The position numbers were made by a program, and so were the translations under genes. A DNA stretch of 22,466 bases, taken from contig CAMVRW010000007.1 in assembly GCA_947169985.1 (NCBI GenBank), forward strand, positions 1 through 22,466. Direction: 5' to 3'. Positions 16,130 through 22,466 of the stretch are shown here, one piece after another. The stretch is from an uncultured Butyrivibrio sp. GTDB taxonomy: Bacteria; Bacillota; Clostridia; Lachnospirales; Lachnospiraceae. The notes below the pieces were generated by a model. The model was not told the origin of the DNA and made no database searches. It worked only from the letters and a program-made list of their open reading frames with translations. Position 1 is the stretch's first letter. Every line of letters starts with the position of its first letter.

Positions 16130-16633
16130 ATGAACGTAATTATTGCTAACATCATTGATTTTATTGCAGCCATGGTCCAGGTGGGCTCAGGAGCCATTAA
16201 GAAAAAGAGCCGCATCCTGATCGTACAGATAGTCCAGATCCTTATGCAGGCTGTAAGCATGCTGCTACTTGGAGGAGTGACAGGCGCAGTAAACAATGTG
16301 CTTTCATGCTTCAGAAATTATCTTTGCTACAAAGAAAAGCTGAACACAGCATGGAAGGTCATACTTATCATAGCTTCAGTGGGGATGACAGTTCTTTTAA
16401 ATGAACAGGGATTTCTTGGTATCATTCCTGCAGTAGTATGTGTGGTATACATCATCTTTATGGACGTTAAGGATCCCATTAAGTTTAAGCTTTTGGTGAC
16501 ACTTTCTTTTGTGCCCTGGATGTTCTACCACTTTATTCTGGGATCCTATACCGGAGCATTATTCGATGCGGCAACTGTTGTTACCAATGGAGTAACTCTT
16601 TTCAAGATGATAAAAGACAAGTCCAATCAATAA
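16130..16633 (+). CDS. YgjV-like small membrane protein
   Basis: A 167-residue protein made almost entirely of hydrophobic spans (about five), opening with IIANIIDFIAAMVQVGSGAIKKKSRIL and containing GGVTGAVNNVLSCFRNYLCYK and FLGIIPAVVCVVYII. This pattern fits the YgjV family of bacterial inner-membrane proteins, whose function is not known to me. It follows the BMP gene by 21 bases, with no terminator between, so it is probably the last gene of the block. The purine-rich AAAGGA lies about 15 bases before the ATG, further than usual, so translation may be weak or partly coupled. Two short hairpins follow (16640-16656 and 16659-16675), without a T tract. Confidence 0.75.
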   Translation: MNVIIANIIDFIAAMVQVGSGAIKKKSRILIVQIVQILMQAVSMLLLGGVTGAVNNVLSCFRNYLCYKEKLNTAWKVILIIASVGMTVLLNEQGFLGIIPAVVCVVYIIFMDVKDPIKFKLLVTLSFVPWMFYHFILGSYTGALFDAATVVTNGVTLFKMIKDKSNQ

Positions 16634-16681
16634 ATGATAACTTTGTATATCAAAGTGTAAGAAGAAATGCTTCTTTCCAGG

Positions 16682-16690
16682 TGATATAAT
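16682..16690 (+). promoter_or_regulatory. Extended -10 promoter of the aldo/keto reductase
   Basis: TG-A-TATAAT at 16682-16690 is a full extended -10 box located 53 bases before the start codon at 16744, with no good -35 box. It sits just after two small hairpins that may weakly end the preceding unit. Confidence 0.5.
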
Positions 16691-16743
16691 AATAGAGTGG
16701 GTTTTTCTGCAACTATTATGAAAGCTGGAAAGGAGCATTTTTT

Positions 16744-17865
16744 ATGGCAATTGATCTTGGCAAGATGTCGAAGCTTGGCTTCGGCCTAATGAGGCTTCCG
16801 GAGAATGACGGTGTAATTGATCATGAGCAGGTTTGCAGAATGGTTGATAAGTACCTGGAGGCAGGTCTGAACTACTTTGATACAGCCTATGTTTATCACG
16901 GCGGAAAGTCAGAAGTAGAGGCTAGAGAGGCCCTTGTAAAGCGCCATCCAAGAGACAGCTTCATGCTGGCTACAAAGCTTCCTGCATGGGAGATTAAAAA
17001 GGCTGAAGATGTGGACAGGATTTTTAATGAACAGTGTAAGAGAGCTGGAGTTGATTATTTTGACTTCTATCTGCTCCACTCCATTGAGGATGGTAACAAT
17101 TATGATACCTATGAGAAGTATGACTGCTTCAAGTGGGGAGTACAGAAGAGAGAAGAAGGAAAGATAAAGCACTTCGGATTTTCTTTCCATGGAAGTCCTG
17201 AGCTCTTGGAACAGATTCTTGATAAGCATCCTGAGGTTGAGTTTGTGCAGATCCAGCTGAACTATCTGGACAGAACAAACCCTGTAGTAAGATCCCAGAG
17301 GCTTTATGACATCCTTCACGAGAGAAATATTCCTATTATAGTTATGGAGCCTGTTCGTGGTGGAATGCTGGCTGGCATGGTTCCTGAAATAGAAGAGAAG
17401 TTTAAAAAGAGACAGCCTGACAAGTCCATTGCTTCCTGGGCCCTTAGATTTGTTGGTTCCCTTCCGGGAGTGATGACAATCCTTTCAGGAATGTCCAACG
17501 AAGAACAGATGGAGGATAACCTTAAGACCTTTACTAACTTCGAACCCCTTGCGGAAGATGAGCTTGCAATTGTAAATGAAGTTACTGAGGCAATCCTGGC
17601 TATCCCTCAGATCGGATGTACAGCATGCAAATACTGCTGCGACGGATGTCCACAGCAGATCAGCATCCCTGATGTATTCAGAACTATAAATACTTTGAGG
17701 AGATATCCTGACGATTGGAGATCCAAGAACTTCTACTCAGGACTTGTCCAGAGAAGCGGAAAGGCTTCAGACTGTATCGCCTGTGGACAGTGCGAAAGCG
17801 TTTGTCCTCAGCACCTTCCTATCATAGAGCTTATGAGGGAGGCAGCAGATATTCTCGATAAATAG
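16744..17865 (+). CDS. Aldo/keto reductase with C-terminal ferredoxin-type 4Fe-4S domain
   Basis: A 373-residue cytoplasmic oxidoreductase. The N-terminal 280 residues are an AKR barrel with the catalytic tetrad visible: D46 and Y51 (FDTAYVY), K78 (ATKLP) and H112 (LLHSIE). The C-terminus adds two cysteine clusters, CTACKYCCDGC (292-302) and CIACGQCESVC (344-354) followed by Pro, as in ferredoxin domains holding two 4Fe-4S clusters. This fused subfamily is common in anaerobic Firmicutes; its substrate is mostly unknown. AAAGGAG (16729-16735) is 8 bases before the ATG. It is likely a single-gene unit from the promoter at 16682. Confidence 0.9.
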   Translation: MAIDLGKMSKLGFGLMRLPENDGVIDHEQVCRMVDKYLEAGLNYFDTAYVYHGGKSEVEAREALVKRHPRDSFMLATKLPAWEIKKAEDVDRIFNEQCKRAGVDYFDFYLLHSIEDGNNYDTYEKYDCFKWGVQKREEGKIKHFGFSFHGSPELLEQILDKHPEVEFVQIQLNYLDRTNPVVRSQRLYDILHERNIPIIVMEPVRGGMLAGMVPEIEEKFKKRQPDKSIASWALRFVGSLPGVMTILSGMSNEEQMEDNLKTFTNFEPLAEDELAIVNEVTEAILAIPQIGCTACKYCCDGCPQQISIPDVFRTINTLRRYPDDWRSKNFYSGLVQRSGKASDCIACGQCESVCPQHLPIIELMREAADILDK

Positions 17866-17882
17866 GTTTTTCCTTCTGCCTC

Positions 17883-18053
17883 ATGATGGGGCTGGTAAAC
17901 AATCTCACTGCTGATGACCTGTCCCAGGGCGAAATGGCCAAGATGGCAGGTATCAGCAGAGAGTGTTTCACGAGGAGAAGGGAATGTCCCCTGGAGAGTA
18001 CAGGGCTCTATTCGTTGGGAATATGGAAAAGTGATCTGGTCCGTGACATTTAG
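17883..18053 (+). pseudogene. Helix-turn-helix-like fragment between two convergent genes
   Basis: A 56-codon frame from ATG 17883 to TAG 18051-18053. Residues read LTADDLSQGEMAKMAGISRE then CFTRRR, which looks like a helix-turn-helix recognition unit. There is no ribosome site and no promoter, and the remainder (ECPLESTGLYSLGIW) is not recognisable. The stop overlaps the end of the epimerase gene by 4 bases. It is best read as a remnant of a DNA-binding protein or a chance frame; it could also be a tiny gene expressed by read-through from the reductase. Confidence 0.25.
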
Positions 18054-18919
18054 CGGATATGGTATGATACGAGGAATTCCTCCTGTGGAGCAAGCTTGTT
18101 GCCATACTCTCTTTCGCTGATATCGCCTGCAAATCCCACCTTATCACATCTTCCATACCAGGGCTCGATGCAAACGAAGGGAGCTTTCTTGCCGGCTGGA
18201 GACCACACTCCGAAAAGTGGAGAATCGAAGCGTACGGTCAAAAGCTCTTTTCCTGATGGATCAAGAATTGCAACTGCGTCAGCCTGATCGTTCTCTATGA
18301 TAAGGGCATCCTCGTCAAAGAGTTCGTAGGAGAGTGGGAGCTTTCCTGCATAAAGAGACAGCTCTTTTGTCCTGTCTGAAAGACAACCGCTGCCATCGCC
18401 TTCAATGATATTTGCCTTCAGGGCGCCTTTAAGGGGCTGACCCTTTTTGGTGAACAGGAGCTGATCCTTTGTCAGGTCGCAGTTAAAGGCCGGGTGTCCG
18501 CCTATTGAGAAGAAAATGTCTTTATCTGAAGGATTCTTAACCTTCCAAAGTACCTCTACGCCGTCCTTTGAGAGCTTATATCCAAGCTGAAGAATGAAAG
18601 CAAAGGGGTATTTTTTCAAAGTCTCGCTATTATCCCTAAGTTCAAACCAAAGCTCATCCTCTGTCTGGGACAGCTGCTCAAAGTCCATGTCCCTGGCAAA
18701 ACCATGCTGTGACATCTCGAAAGTCTTTCCGTCCCAGCGGGATTTCTTTTCCCAGTAGTTACCGACAAGGGGGAAGAGAACCGGTGATGTCCTGCCCCAA
18801 AATGCAGGATCTGCCTGCCACATGAGCTCTTTGCCATTCTTTTTTAGAGAGTGGATTTCGGCGCCATGGTCGGAAACTGTCAGAGTGTAGGTTTCGTTTG
18901 ATATAGTGTATTCTTTCAT
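18050..18919 (-). CDS. Aldose 1-epimerase family protein (LacX/YeaD-like)
   Basis: A 289-residue cytoplasmic protein of the galactose-mutarotase superfamily, which interconverts alpha and beta anomers of aldoses or sugar phosphates. Visible family features are the N-terminal strand with HGAEIHSLKKNGKELMWQ, RTSPVLFPLVGNYW, QHGFARDMDF (about residues 71-80, including the conserved HGFAR), and IGGHPAFNCDL near 138-148, the HPxFN core. The LacX-type members form a branch with poorly known substrates. GAGG lies 5 bases before the ATG. It is divergent from the HD hydrolase gene, sharing the 107-base AT-rich space at 18920-19026. No clear terminator follows. Confidence 0.85.
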   Translation of the reverse strand: MKEYTISNETYTLTVSDHGAEIHSLKKNGKELMWQADPAFWGRTSPVLFPLVGNYWEKKSRWDGKTFEMSQHGFARDMDFEQLSQTEDELWFELRDNSETLKKYPFAFILQLGYKLSKDGVEVLWKVKNPSDKDIFFSIGGHPAFNCDLTKDQLLFTKKGQPLKGALKANIIEGDGSGCLSDRTKELSLYAGKLPLSYELFDEDALIIENDQADAVAILDPSGKELLTVRFDSPLFGVWSPAGKKAPFVCIEPWYGRCDKVGFAGDISEREYGNKLAPQEEFLVSYHIR

Positions 18920-18944
18920 GTTGACCTCGCTGAATTTGGGTTAT

Positions 18945-18973
18945 TTGATGTTCTTAGTATATTATAATATAAC
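18945..18973 (+). promoter_or_regulatory. Sigma-A-type promoter of the HD hydrolase
   Basis: TTGATG (18945-18950), a 17-base spacer and TATAAC (18968-18973) form a good housekeeping promoter, with transcription expected to begin near 18980, about 45 bases before the ATG at 19027. Confidence 0.6.
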
Positions 18974-19026
18974 AATATGGGGGAGATGGGGTATATGGCC
19001 TGGAAGTACATGGAAGGAAATATGAT

Positions 19027-19800
19027 ATGAAGATAGACAGACAACATGTTAAGGAAGCATTTGCTTCATATACAAGGAAGTATGATCCGGAGGATACGAA
19101 GATTGCTCTTAAGATAGCTCATACCTATCGGGTGGCGGATAATTGCGAGAAGATTGCAAAGTCTATAGGACTGACTGAAGAGGACATTGAATTTGCCTGG
19201 GCTTCCGGAATGCTCCACGATGTGGGACGATTTGAGCAGGTGAAGAGATATAACACTTTTATTGATTCTCAGTCAGTTGATCATGCGGAGTTCGGCGCAG
19301 ACCTGCTTTTCGGACCTGACAGACTGATCGAAGATTATATTGAAGAATGTGATGAGGGTTTCGAGCGTAAGATGGAGATCGTCATCCGTCAGCACAACAA
19401 GTTCCGAATTGATGAATCTGTACAGGGTGATACCCTGACTTTTTGCAATATACTTCGAGATGCGGATAAGATTGATATCCTTAGGGTAAACGTGGAGACT
19501 CCAATGGAGGAGATCTACAATGTGACTGAGGAAGAATTGTTTTCTACTGGGGTTTCCGACAAGGTAATGGCACAGGTCAGAGAGCATCATGCAGTATTGA
19601 GGGATGTAATGGAAACACCGGCGGAGCACCTTATTGGTCACATTGCCCTAGCCTTTGAACTTGTCTTCCCAAAAAGCTGGGAACTTGTAAAAGAGCAGGG
19701 ATACCTCTACAAGATGTTTGATTTCCCATCCACTAACCCCACCACCCTCAAAGCTCTTGAGGACGCACGCAAAGAGCTGGAAGAATACTACGACGCCTAA
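19027..19800 (+). CDS. HD-domain hydrolase (probable metal-dependent phosphohydrolase)
   Basis: A 257-residue soluble protein. The metal-binding HD superfamily residues are visible: H32 (IAHTYRV), H64-D65 (GMLHDVGRFE) and D145 (NILRDADKID), with H86 (VDHAEFG) and H123 (RQHNKF) as likely additional ligands. Such proteins hydrolyse nucleotides, cyclic nucleotides or other phosphoesters; the substrate cannot be told. It lacks GYP and RelA/SpoT features, so c-di-GMP and ppGpp are less likely targets. AAGGAA precedes ATG 19027. It is a single-gene unit: promoter at 18945, terminator directly after the stop. Confidence 0.8.
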   Translation: MKIDRQHVKEAFASYTRKYDPEDTKIALKIAHTYRVADNCEKIAKSIGLTEEDIEFAWASGMLHDVGRFEQVKRYNTFIDSQSVDHAEFGADLLFGPDRLIEDYIEECDEGFERKMEIVIRQHNKFRIDESVQGDTLTFCNILRDADKIDILRVNVETPMEEIYNVTEEELFSTGVSDKVMAQVREHHAVLRDVMETPAEHLIGHIALAFELVFPKSWELVKEQGYLYKMFDFPSTNPTTLKALEDARKELEEYYDA

Positions 19801-19839
19801 AAAAAGAGGCTGCCAATTACTTATTGGCTTCCTCTTTTT
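19801..19839. terminator. Bidirectional Rho-independent terminator
   Basis: AAAAAGAGG (19801-19809) pairs with CCTCTTTTT (19831-19839), and GCCAAT (19812-19817) with ATTGGC (19823-19828), with a two-base internal mismatch on each side and a TACTT loop. A and T tracts on the two flanks let it stop both the HD hydrolase (plus strand) and the microprotein (minus strand). The microprotein's stop codon lies at the hairpin loop. Confidence 0.85.
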
Positions 19840-19915
19840 CCTGCTCCATCTGCTTGATGAGCTTGTCAATCTCTGTCTGTGATAGCATTATTGAACCGTT
19901 ATTCACGTCTGCCAT
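19817..19915 (-). CDS. FliM-N-like 32-residue microprotein
   Basis: A complete small gene: ATG 19915 to TAA 19817-19819. It is preceded by GGGGAGGA 10 bases before the ATG and a strong promoter at 19978-20007, and closed by the shared terminator. The protein reads MADVNNGSIMLSQTEIDKLI and then a Lys/Gln/Glu-rich helix. LSQTEIDKLI matches the N-terminal peptide of the flagellar switch proteins FliM and FliY (LSQxEIDALL), the segment that binds phosphorylated CheY. Here it stands alone, without switch domains or flagellar neighbours. It could be a CheY-P binding decoy, a regulator, or an unrelated helix that looks similar. Expression is well supported; function is inference. Confidence 0.7.
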   Translation of the reverse strand: MADVNNGSIMLSQTEIDKLIKQMEQEKEEANK

Positions 19916-19977
19916 TTTGTATACATCCTCCCCTCATAAACAAAGAATTAACAGTTACGTTTTCTACGAATGAATGA

Positions 19978-20007
19978 ATACTAACAGAGTTGTTAATACA
20001 TTGTCAA
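19978..20007 (-). promoter_or_regulatory. Strong sigma-A promoter of the microprotein gene
   Basis: Read on the minus strand: a consensus TTGACA (20007-20002), an 18-base spacer, and TAGTAT (19983-19978) with an extended TG one base before it. This is the best promoter in the window. It gives a leader of about 55 bases. Confidence 0.75.
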
Positions 20008-20077
20008 GAAAAACAAAAATCCAGTATTTATGCGGGAAAATGAAATTTTTTATCCCTGTTCACAACTGATTTTGTAA

Positions 20078-20107
20078 TTGACGTGGAGTTTTTTGGGACA
20101 AAATAAT
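20078..20107 (+). promoter_or_regulatory. Possible promoter of the helicase gene
   Basis: TTGACG (20078-20083), an 18-base spacer and AATAAT (20102-20107) each match consensus at five of six positions. Transcription would begin near 20114, only about 5 bases before the ATG at 20119, so the mRNA would be nearly leaderless. This fits the poor ribosome site there, but makes the call uncertain. Confidence 0.3.
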
Positions 20108-20118
20108 AAAATGGAAGC

Positions 20119-22254
20119 ATGGCAAAGAAAAGAAGATATCATTCATTCAAAGTAAGAAGAGAAAATCAAAAGCTGAAAAAGCAGATGGCCGAGAAGACAT
20201 TCCCTCATCAGGAATTCGACGAGTACTGGAAAAAGCACTCGGAGGAGATGAAGAGGGCTGTTTATGACGCCTTTTTGGATGTGCTGGCAAACGAGAAGCT
20301 TTTTCTTTTAACTAAGGGGCCTTATGGCAAGGAGCAGAAGCAGGAACTGTCCCAGAGCAATGTGGGAAGGTTCTGTTCCTATGTGCCAAAGAAGTTCAAT
20401 GCCCTTATGCTTCATGAGATGGCGCCGGATATTTCCAAGACCATCTATGGAGTTATCCTTAACTGCGACAATATGCCCCTGGTGGACTTTACTTTTGCAA
20501 TCGATGAAAAGACTGCAACGTGGGTCATCATGAAGTACCTTAGGGAGAAGAAAAGAGATAACGAACTGATCGAGTATGTAAGGTCCCGCCTTAACGAGAT
20601 GGTTGTATATGAGCAGATATCCCAAAACCCCAAGTACGTAAAGGCGGCTGGCAGGATCAGGAAATCCATGGAAGCCAAGATGCTTCTGTATCAGAATATC
20701 CAGACTTCCACCCCTAACGACTACACAACCCTCTTTCCGCTGGCGCGGCAGATGAAAAGACATTTCATCCTCCATATAGGTCCCACCAACTCGGGAAAGA
20801 CCTATCAGGCCATGCAGCAGCTGATGGAGGCGGAGAGCGGAATATATCTGGCACCGCTTAGGCTTCTTGCCTACGAGCAGTATGAGAAAATGAACACTGA
20901 AGGCTGCCCATGTTCCATGATCACAGGAGAGGAGCGCATCATTATGCCAGGCTCCTTCCACCAGTCATCAACCATAGAGATGATGAATCTTGCGGAAGAG
21001 TGGGATATGGCGGTTATCGACGAGGCCCAGATGGTGGCTGACAGCCAGAGGGGCGGATCCTGGACTGCAGCTATTTTGGGACTGCGGGCAAAGACCATCC
21101 ATGTCTGTGCTTCACCAGATGCGGAAAGGATCCTCACCAGGATGATAAAGTCCTGCAAGGATACAGTGGAGGTGGTTTACCACGAGAGAAAGACTCCTCT
21201 TAAGATGGATGAAGAGGCTGAGAACTTCGTGTTCCCTGATGATGTCAAAAAGGGTGATGCGCTGGTTGTTTTCTCAAGAAAAGACGTCCATAGCGTGGCA
21301 GCAGAGCTTCAGGACAGCGGAATAAAGTGCAGTATTGTCTATGGTTCTTTACCCTATGATGTAAGACACAGGGAGGCAGGAAAGTTTGCAGACGGCACTA
21401 CGGATGTGGTGGTGGCAACTGATGCCATCGGAATGGGGATGAATCTTCCCATCAGGCGAGTTGTCTTTTTGCAGACCGTTAAGTTCGATGGGGTGAGGGA
21501 GCGACCCCTTACTGTGTCAGAGGTCAAGCAGATTGCGGGAAGAGCCGGAAGATACGGTATTTATGATGTTGGCTATGTGGGAGCTTACTACGACTACGAC
21601 ATCATTGAGAAGCTCCTGGGTTACAAGGCGCCTCCTGTCAGCAAGGCCATGATAAATATCCCTGAGGAGTTTTTGGAGAAGGATGGAAAGATATCCACCA
21701 TTCTGGAGCTGTGGAATCAGATTCCTGCGGCGGATTATTACGATAAGGGCGATATAAATGAAAAGATCAGAGTTGCCCGTGCCCTTGAGGAAATTGAGGA
21801 CGATAGGGAGGTGATCCGGAAATTCATAAGGATCCCTGCAAACCCTGATAACAAGGACACCTTTGATGTCTACACTTCCTTCTACAGAAACCTGGTATAC
21901 GGAGAGGAAGTGCCCCTTGAGGAGACCATGAGTGAGTTTGACGGCTCCTTTATAAATCCTGCCGATAAAGGAGCGCTGCAGATCCTTGAGACCAGCAGCG
22001 CCGTGTATGATTTCCTCTATGCATTTACAAGACTTTTCGGATCTGAAGATGACCTTTATCCAATACTTGAGGTAAAAAGACAGATCTCCGAAAAAATCTT
22101 TGAAATTCTGGACAGACAAAAGCTAAGCATGAAGTCCTGCAAGCAATGCGGTAAGAAGCTTAAGTGGTCCTATAAATACAATGTGTGCCAGGAGTGCTAC
22201 AGAAAAGGAAAAGTGAAAGGGAAATCCGGTCACTCTTTTCCGCTCCAGCAGTAA
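20119..22254 (+). CDS. SUV3-like superfamily 2 RNA helicase with C-terminal zinc ribbon
   Basis: A 711-residue ATP-dependent helicase resembling mitochondrial SUV3, which unwinds RNA for degradation. A basic N-terminus (residues 1-30, KKRRYHSFKVRRENQKLKKQ) precedes a domain of unknown role to about 210. The core has Walker A GPTNSGKT (221-228), APLRLLAYE, DEAQ (301-304), the second RecA-like domain with VVFSRKD and VVATDAIGMGMNLP, and the arginine-finger motif GRAGR (474-478). Four Cys at 674, 677, 690 and 693 (C-x2-C-x12-C-x2-C) form a probable zinc ribbon near the end, which would bind RNA or a partner. Only a weak GGA lies before the ATG. Its last 25 bases overlap the convergent gene's end. 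Confidence 0.9.
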   Translation: MAKKRRYHSFKVRRENQKLKKQMAEKTFPHQEFDEYWKKHSEEMKRAVYDAFLDVLANEKLFLLTKGPYGKEQKQELSQSNVGRFCSYVPKKFNALMLHEMAPDISKTIYGVILNCDNMPLVDFTFAIDEKTATWVIMKYLREKKRDNELIEYVRSRLNEMVVYEQISQNPKYVKAAGRIRKSMEAKMLLYQNIQTSTPNDYTTLFPLARQMKRHFILHIGPTNSGKTYQAMQQLMEAESGIYLAPLRLLAYEQYEKMNTEGCPCSMITGEERIIMPGSFHQSSTIEMMNLAEEWDMAVIDEAQMVADSQRGGSWTAAILGLRAKTIHVCASPDAERILTRMIKSCKDTVEVVYHERKTPLKMDEEAENFVFPDDVKKGDALVVFSRKDVHSVAAELQDSGIKCSIVYGSLPYDVRHREAGKFADGTTDVVVATDAIGMGMNLPIRRVVFLQTVKFDGVRERPLTVSEVKQIAGRAGRYGIYDVGYVGAYYDYDIIEKLLGYKAPPVSKAMINIPEEFLEKDGKISTILELWNQIPAADYYDKGDINEKIRVARALEEIEDDREVIRKFIRIPANPDNKDTFDVYTSFYRNLVYGEEVPLEETMSEFDGSFINPADKGALQILETSSAVYDFLYAFTRLFGSEDDLYPILEVKRQISEKIFEILDRQKLSMKSCKQCGKKLKWSYKYNVCQECYRKGKVKGKSGHSFPLQQ

Positions 22255-22466
22255 GTACAAAGTTTGCATGGCTCAAGAGGTATAGCCTCTACCATGTCAT
22301 CAAGTCTGTGATAATGAAGGGATGTGAAGTTCAGTTCCTTCCTGATCTCCTCCAGCATTGCTTCATACTGAGGAGAATCAGGGTCTGTGTACTTCTTCAC
22401 AGTCTCTTCGTTAGGACTTGGATATCCTTCGAGCTTTTCGATCACACGTCTTGTGATGAGCTCCAT
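22230..22466 (-). CDS. purF: C-terminal end of a probable amidophosphoribosyltransferase (partial)
   Basis: The frame is open at the window edge; the ATG there is probably an internal Met. The visible 78 residues include MELITRRVIEKLEG, TDPDSPQYEAMLEEIRKELN, HYHRLDDMVEAI, and the ending CKLCTYCWSGKE. This Cys-rich ending resembles the C-terminus of clostridial PurF-like proteins, which carry out the first step of purine synthesis (PRPP plus glutamine to phosphoribosylamine). The catalytic domains lie outside the window, so the call rests on the tail alone. It converges on and overlaps the helicase by 25 bases, with no terminator seen between them. Confidence 0.5.
   Translation of the reverse strand: MELITRRVIEKLEGYPSPNEETVKKYTDPDSPQYEAMLEEIRKELNFTSLHYHRLDDMVEAIPLEPCKLCTYCWSGKE

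Noticed and set aside
16640..16675. Terminator after the YgjV-like gene
   Set aside because: Two 6-bp hairpins (ACTTTG/CAAAGT and AAGAAG/CTTCTT) lack a T tract, so termination there is not supported.
18977..19030. 17-codon upstream frame before the HD hydrolase
   Set aside because: It begins at or before the likely transcription start, has no ribosome site, and its Met/Gly-rich content comes from a purine run.
20308..20961. Minus-strand open frame of 217 codons within the helicase gene
   Set aside because: Antisense to conserved helicase motifs, with no start signals and no recognisable product.

Overview
The window looks like chromosomal DNA of an anaerobic Gram-positive Clostridia, most likely a Butyrivibrio-like member of the Lachnospiraceae. 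This rests on purine-rich AGGAGG ribosome sites, moderate GC, lipoprotein signals instead of outer-membrane features, a secreted protein with a C-terminal domain I associate with that family, an M13 lipoprotein peptidase, a ferredoxin-tailed aldo/keto reductase and a SUV3-like helicase. No rRNA, tRNA, CRISPR array, transposase or phage gene was seen.

Layout. (1) 1-1902: the tail of an upstream Cys/His-rich gene and its terminator, a roughly 200-base leader holding a tiny open frame or a possible RNA fold, and a secreted beta-repeat surface protein. (2) 1958-7484: a GNAT acetyltransferase, converging on a minus-strand run that reads, in transcription order, M13 peptidase lipoprotein, ABC ATPase, two paralogous ABC permeases and a flavodoxin-like oxidoreductase. 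(3) 7642-16633: a plus-strand signalling block. It holds a membrane diguanylate cyclase (GGDEF), a 61-residue peptide with a textbook double-glycine leader, a membrane SpoIIE-type phosphatase whose start lies inside the peptide gene, a 1217-residue membrane protein joining an ECF S-component-like domain, a beta-propeller, a Y_Y_Y domain and an intact HD-GYP domain, a BMP-family lipoprotein, and a YgjV-like membrane protein. (4) 16682-22466: aldo/keto reductase, a small helix-turn-helix-like fragment, aldose-1-epimerase-like protein, HD hydrolase, a 32-residue FliM-N-like microprotein with its own promoter and terminator, a SUV3-type helicase, and the C-terminal end of a probable PurF.

How the parts may work together. 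Block 3 is the most interesting. Genes for making (GGDEF) and breaking (HD-GYP) c-di-GMP flank a candidate exported peptide and a phosphatase. The HD-GYP protein has large extracellular sensing parts and is translationally coupled to a ligand-binding lipoprotein that has no ABC transporter partner. A reasonable reading is an extracellular ligand and/or peptide sensing unit that controls c-di-GMP and a SpoIIE partner-switch pathway. That reading is inference; the domain content and gene overlaps are read directly from the sequence. Membrane segments, domain borders and operon limits were judged by eye.
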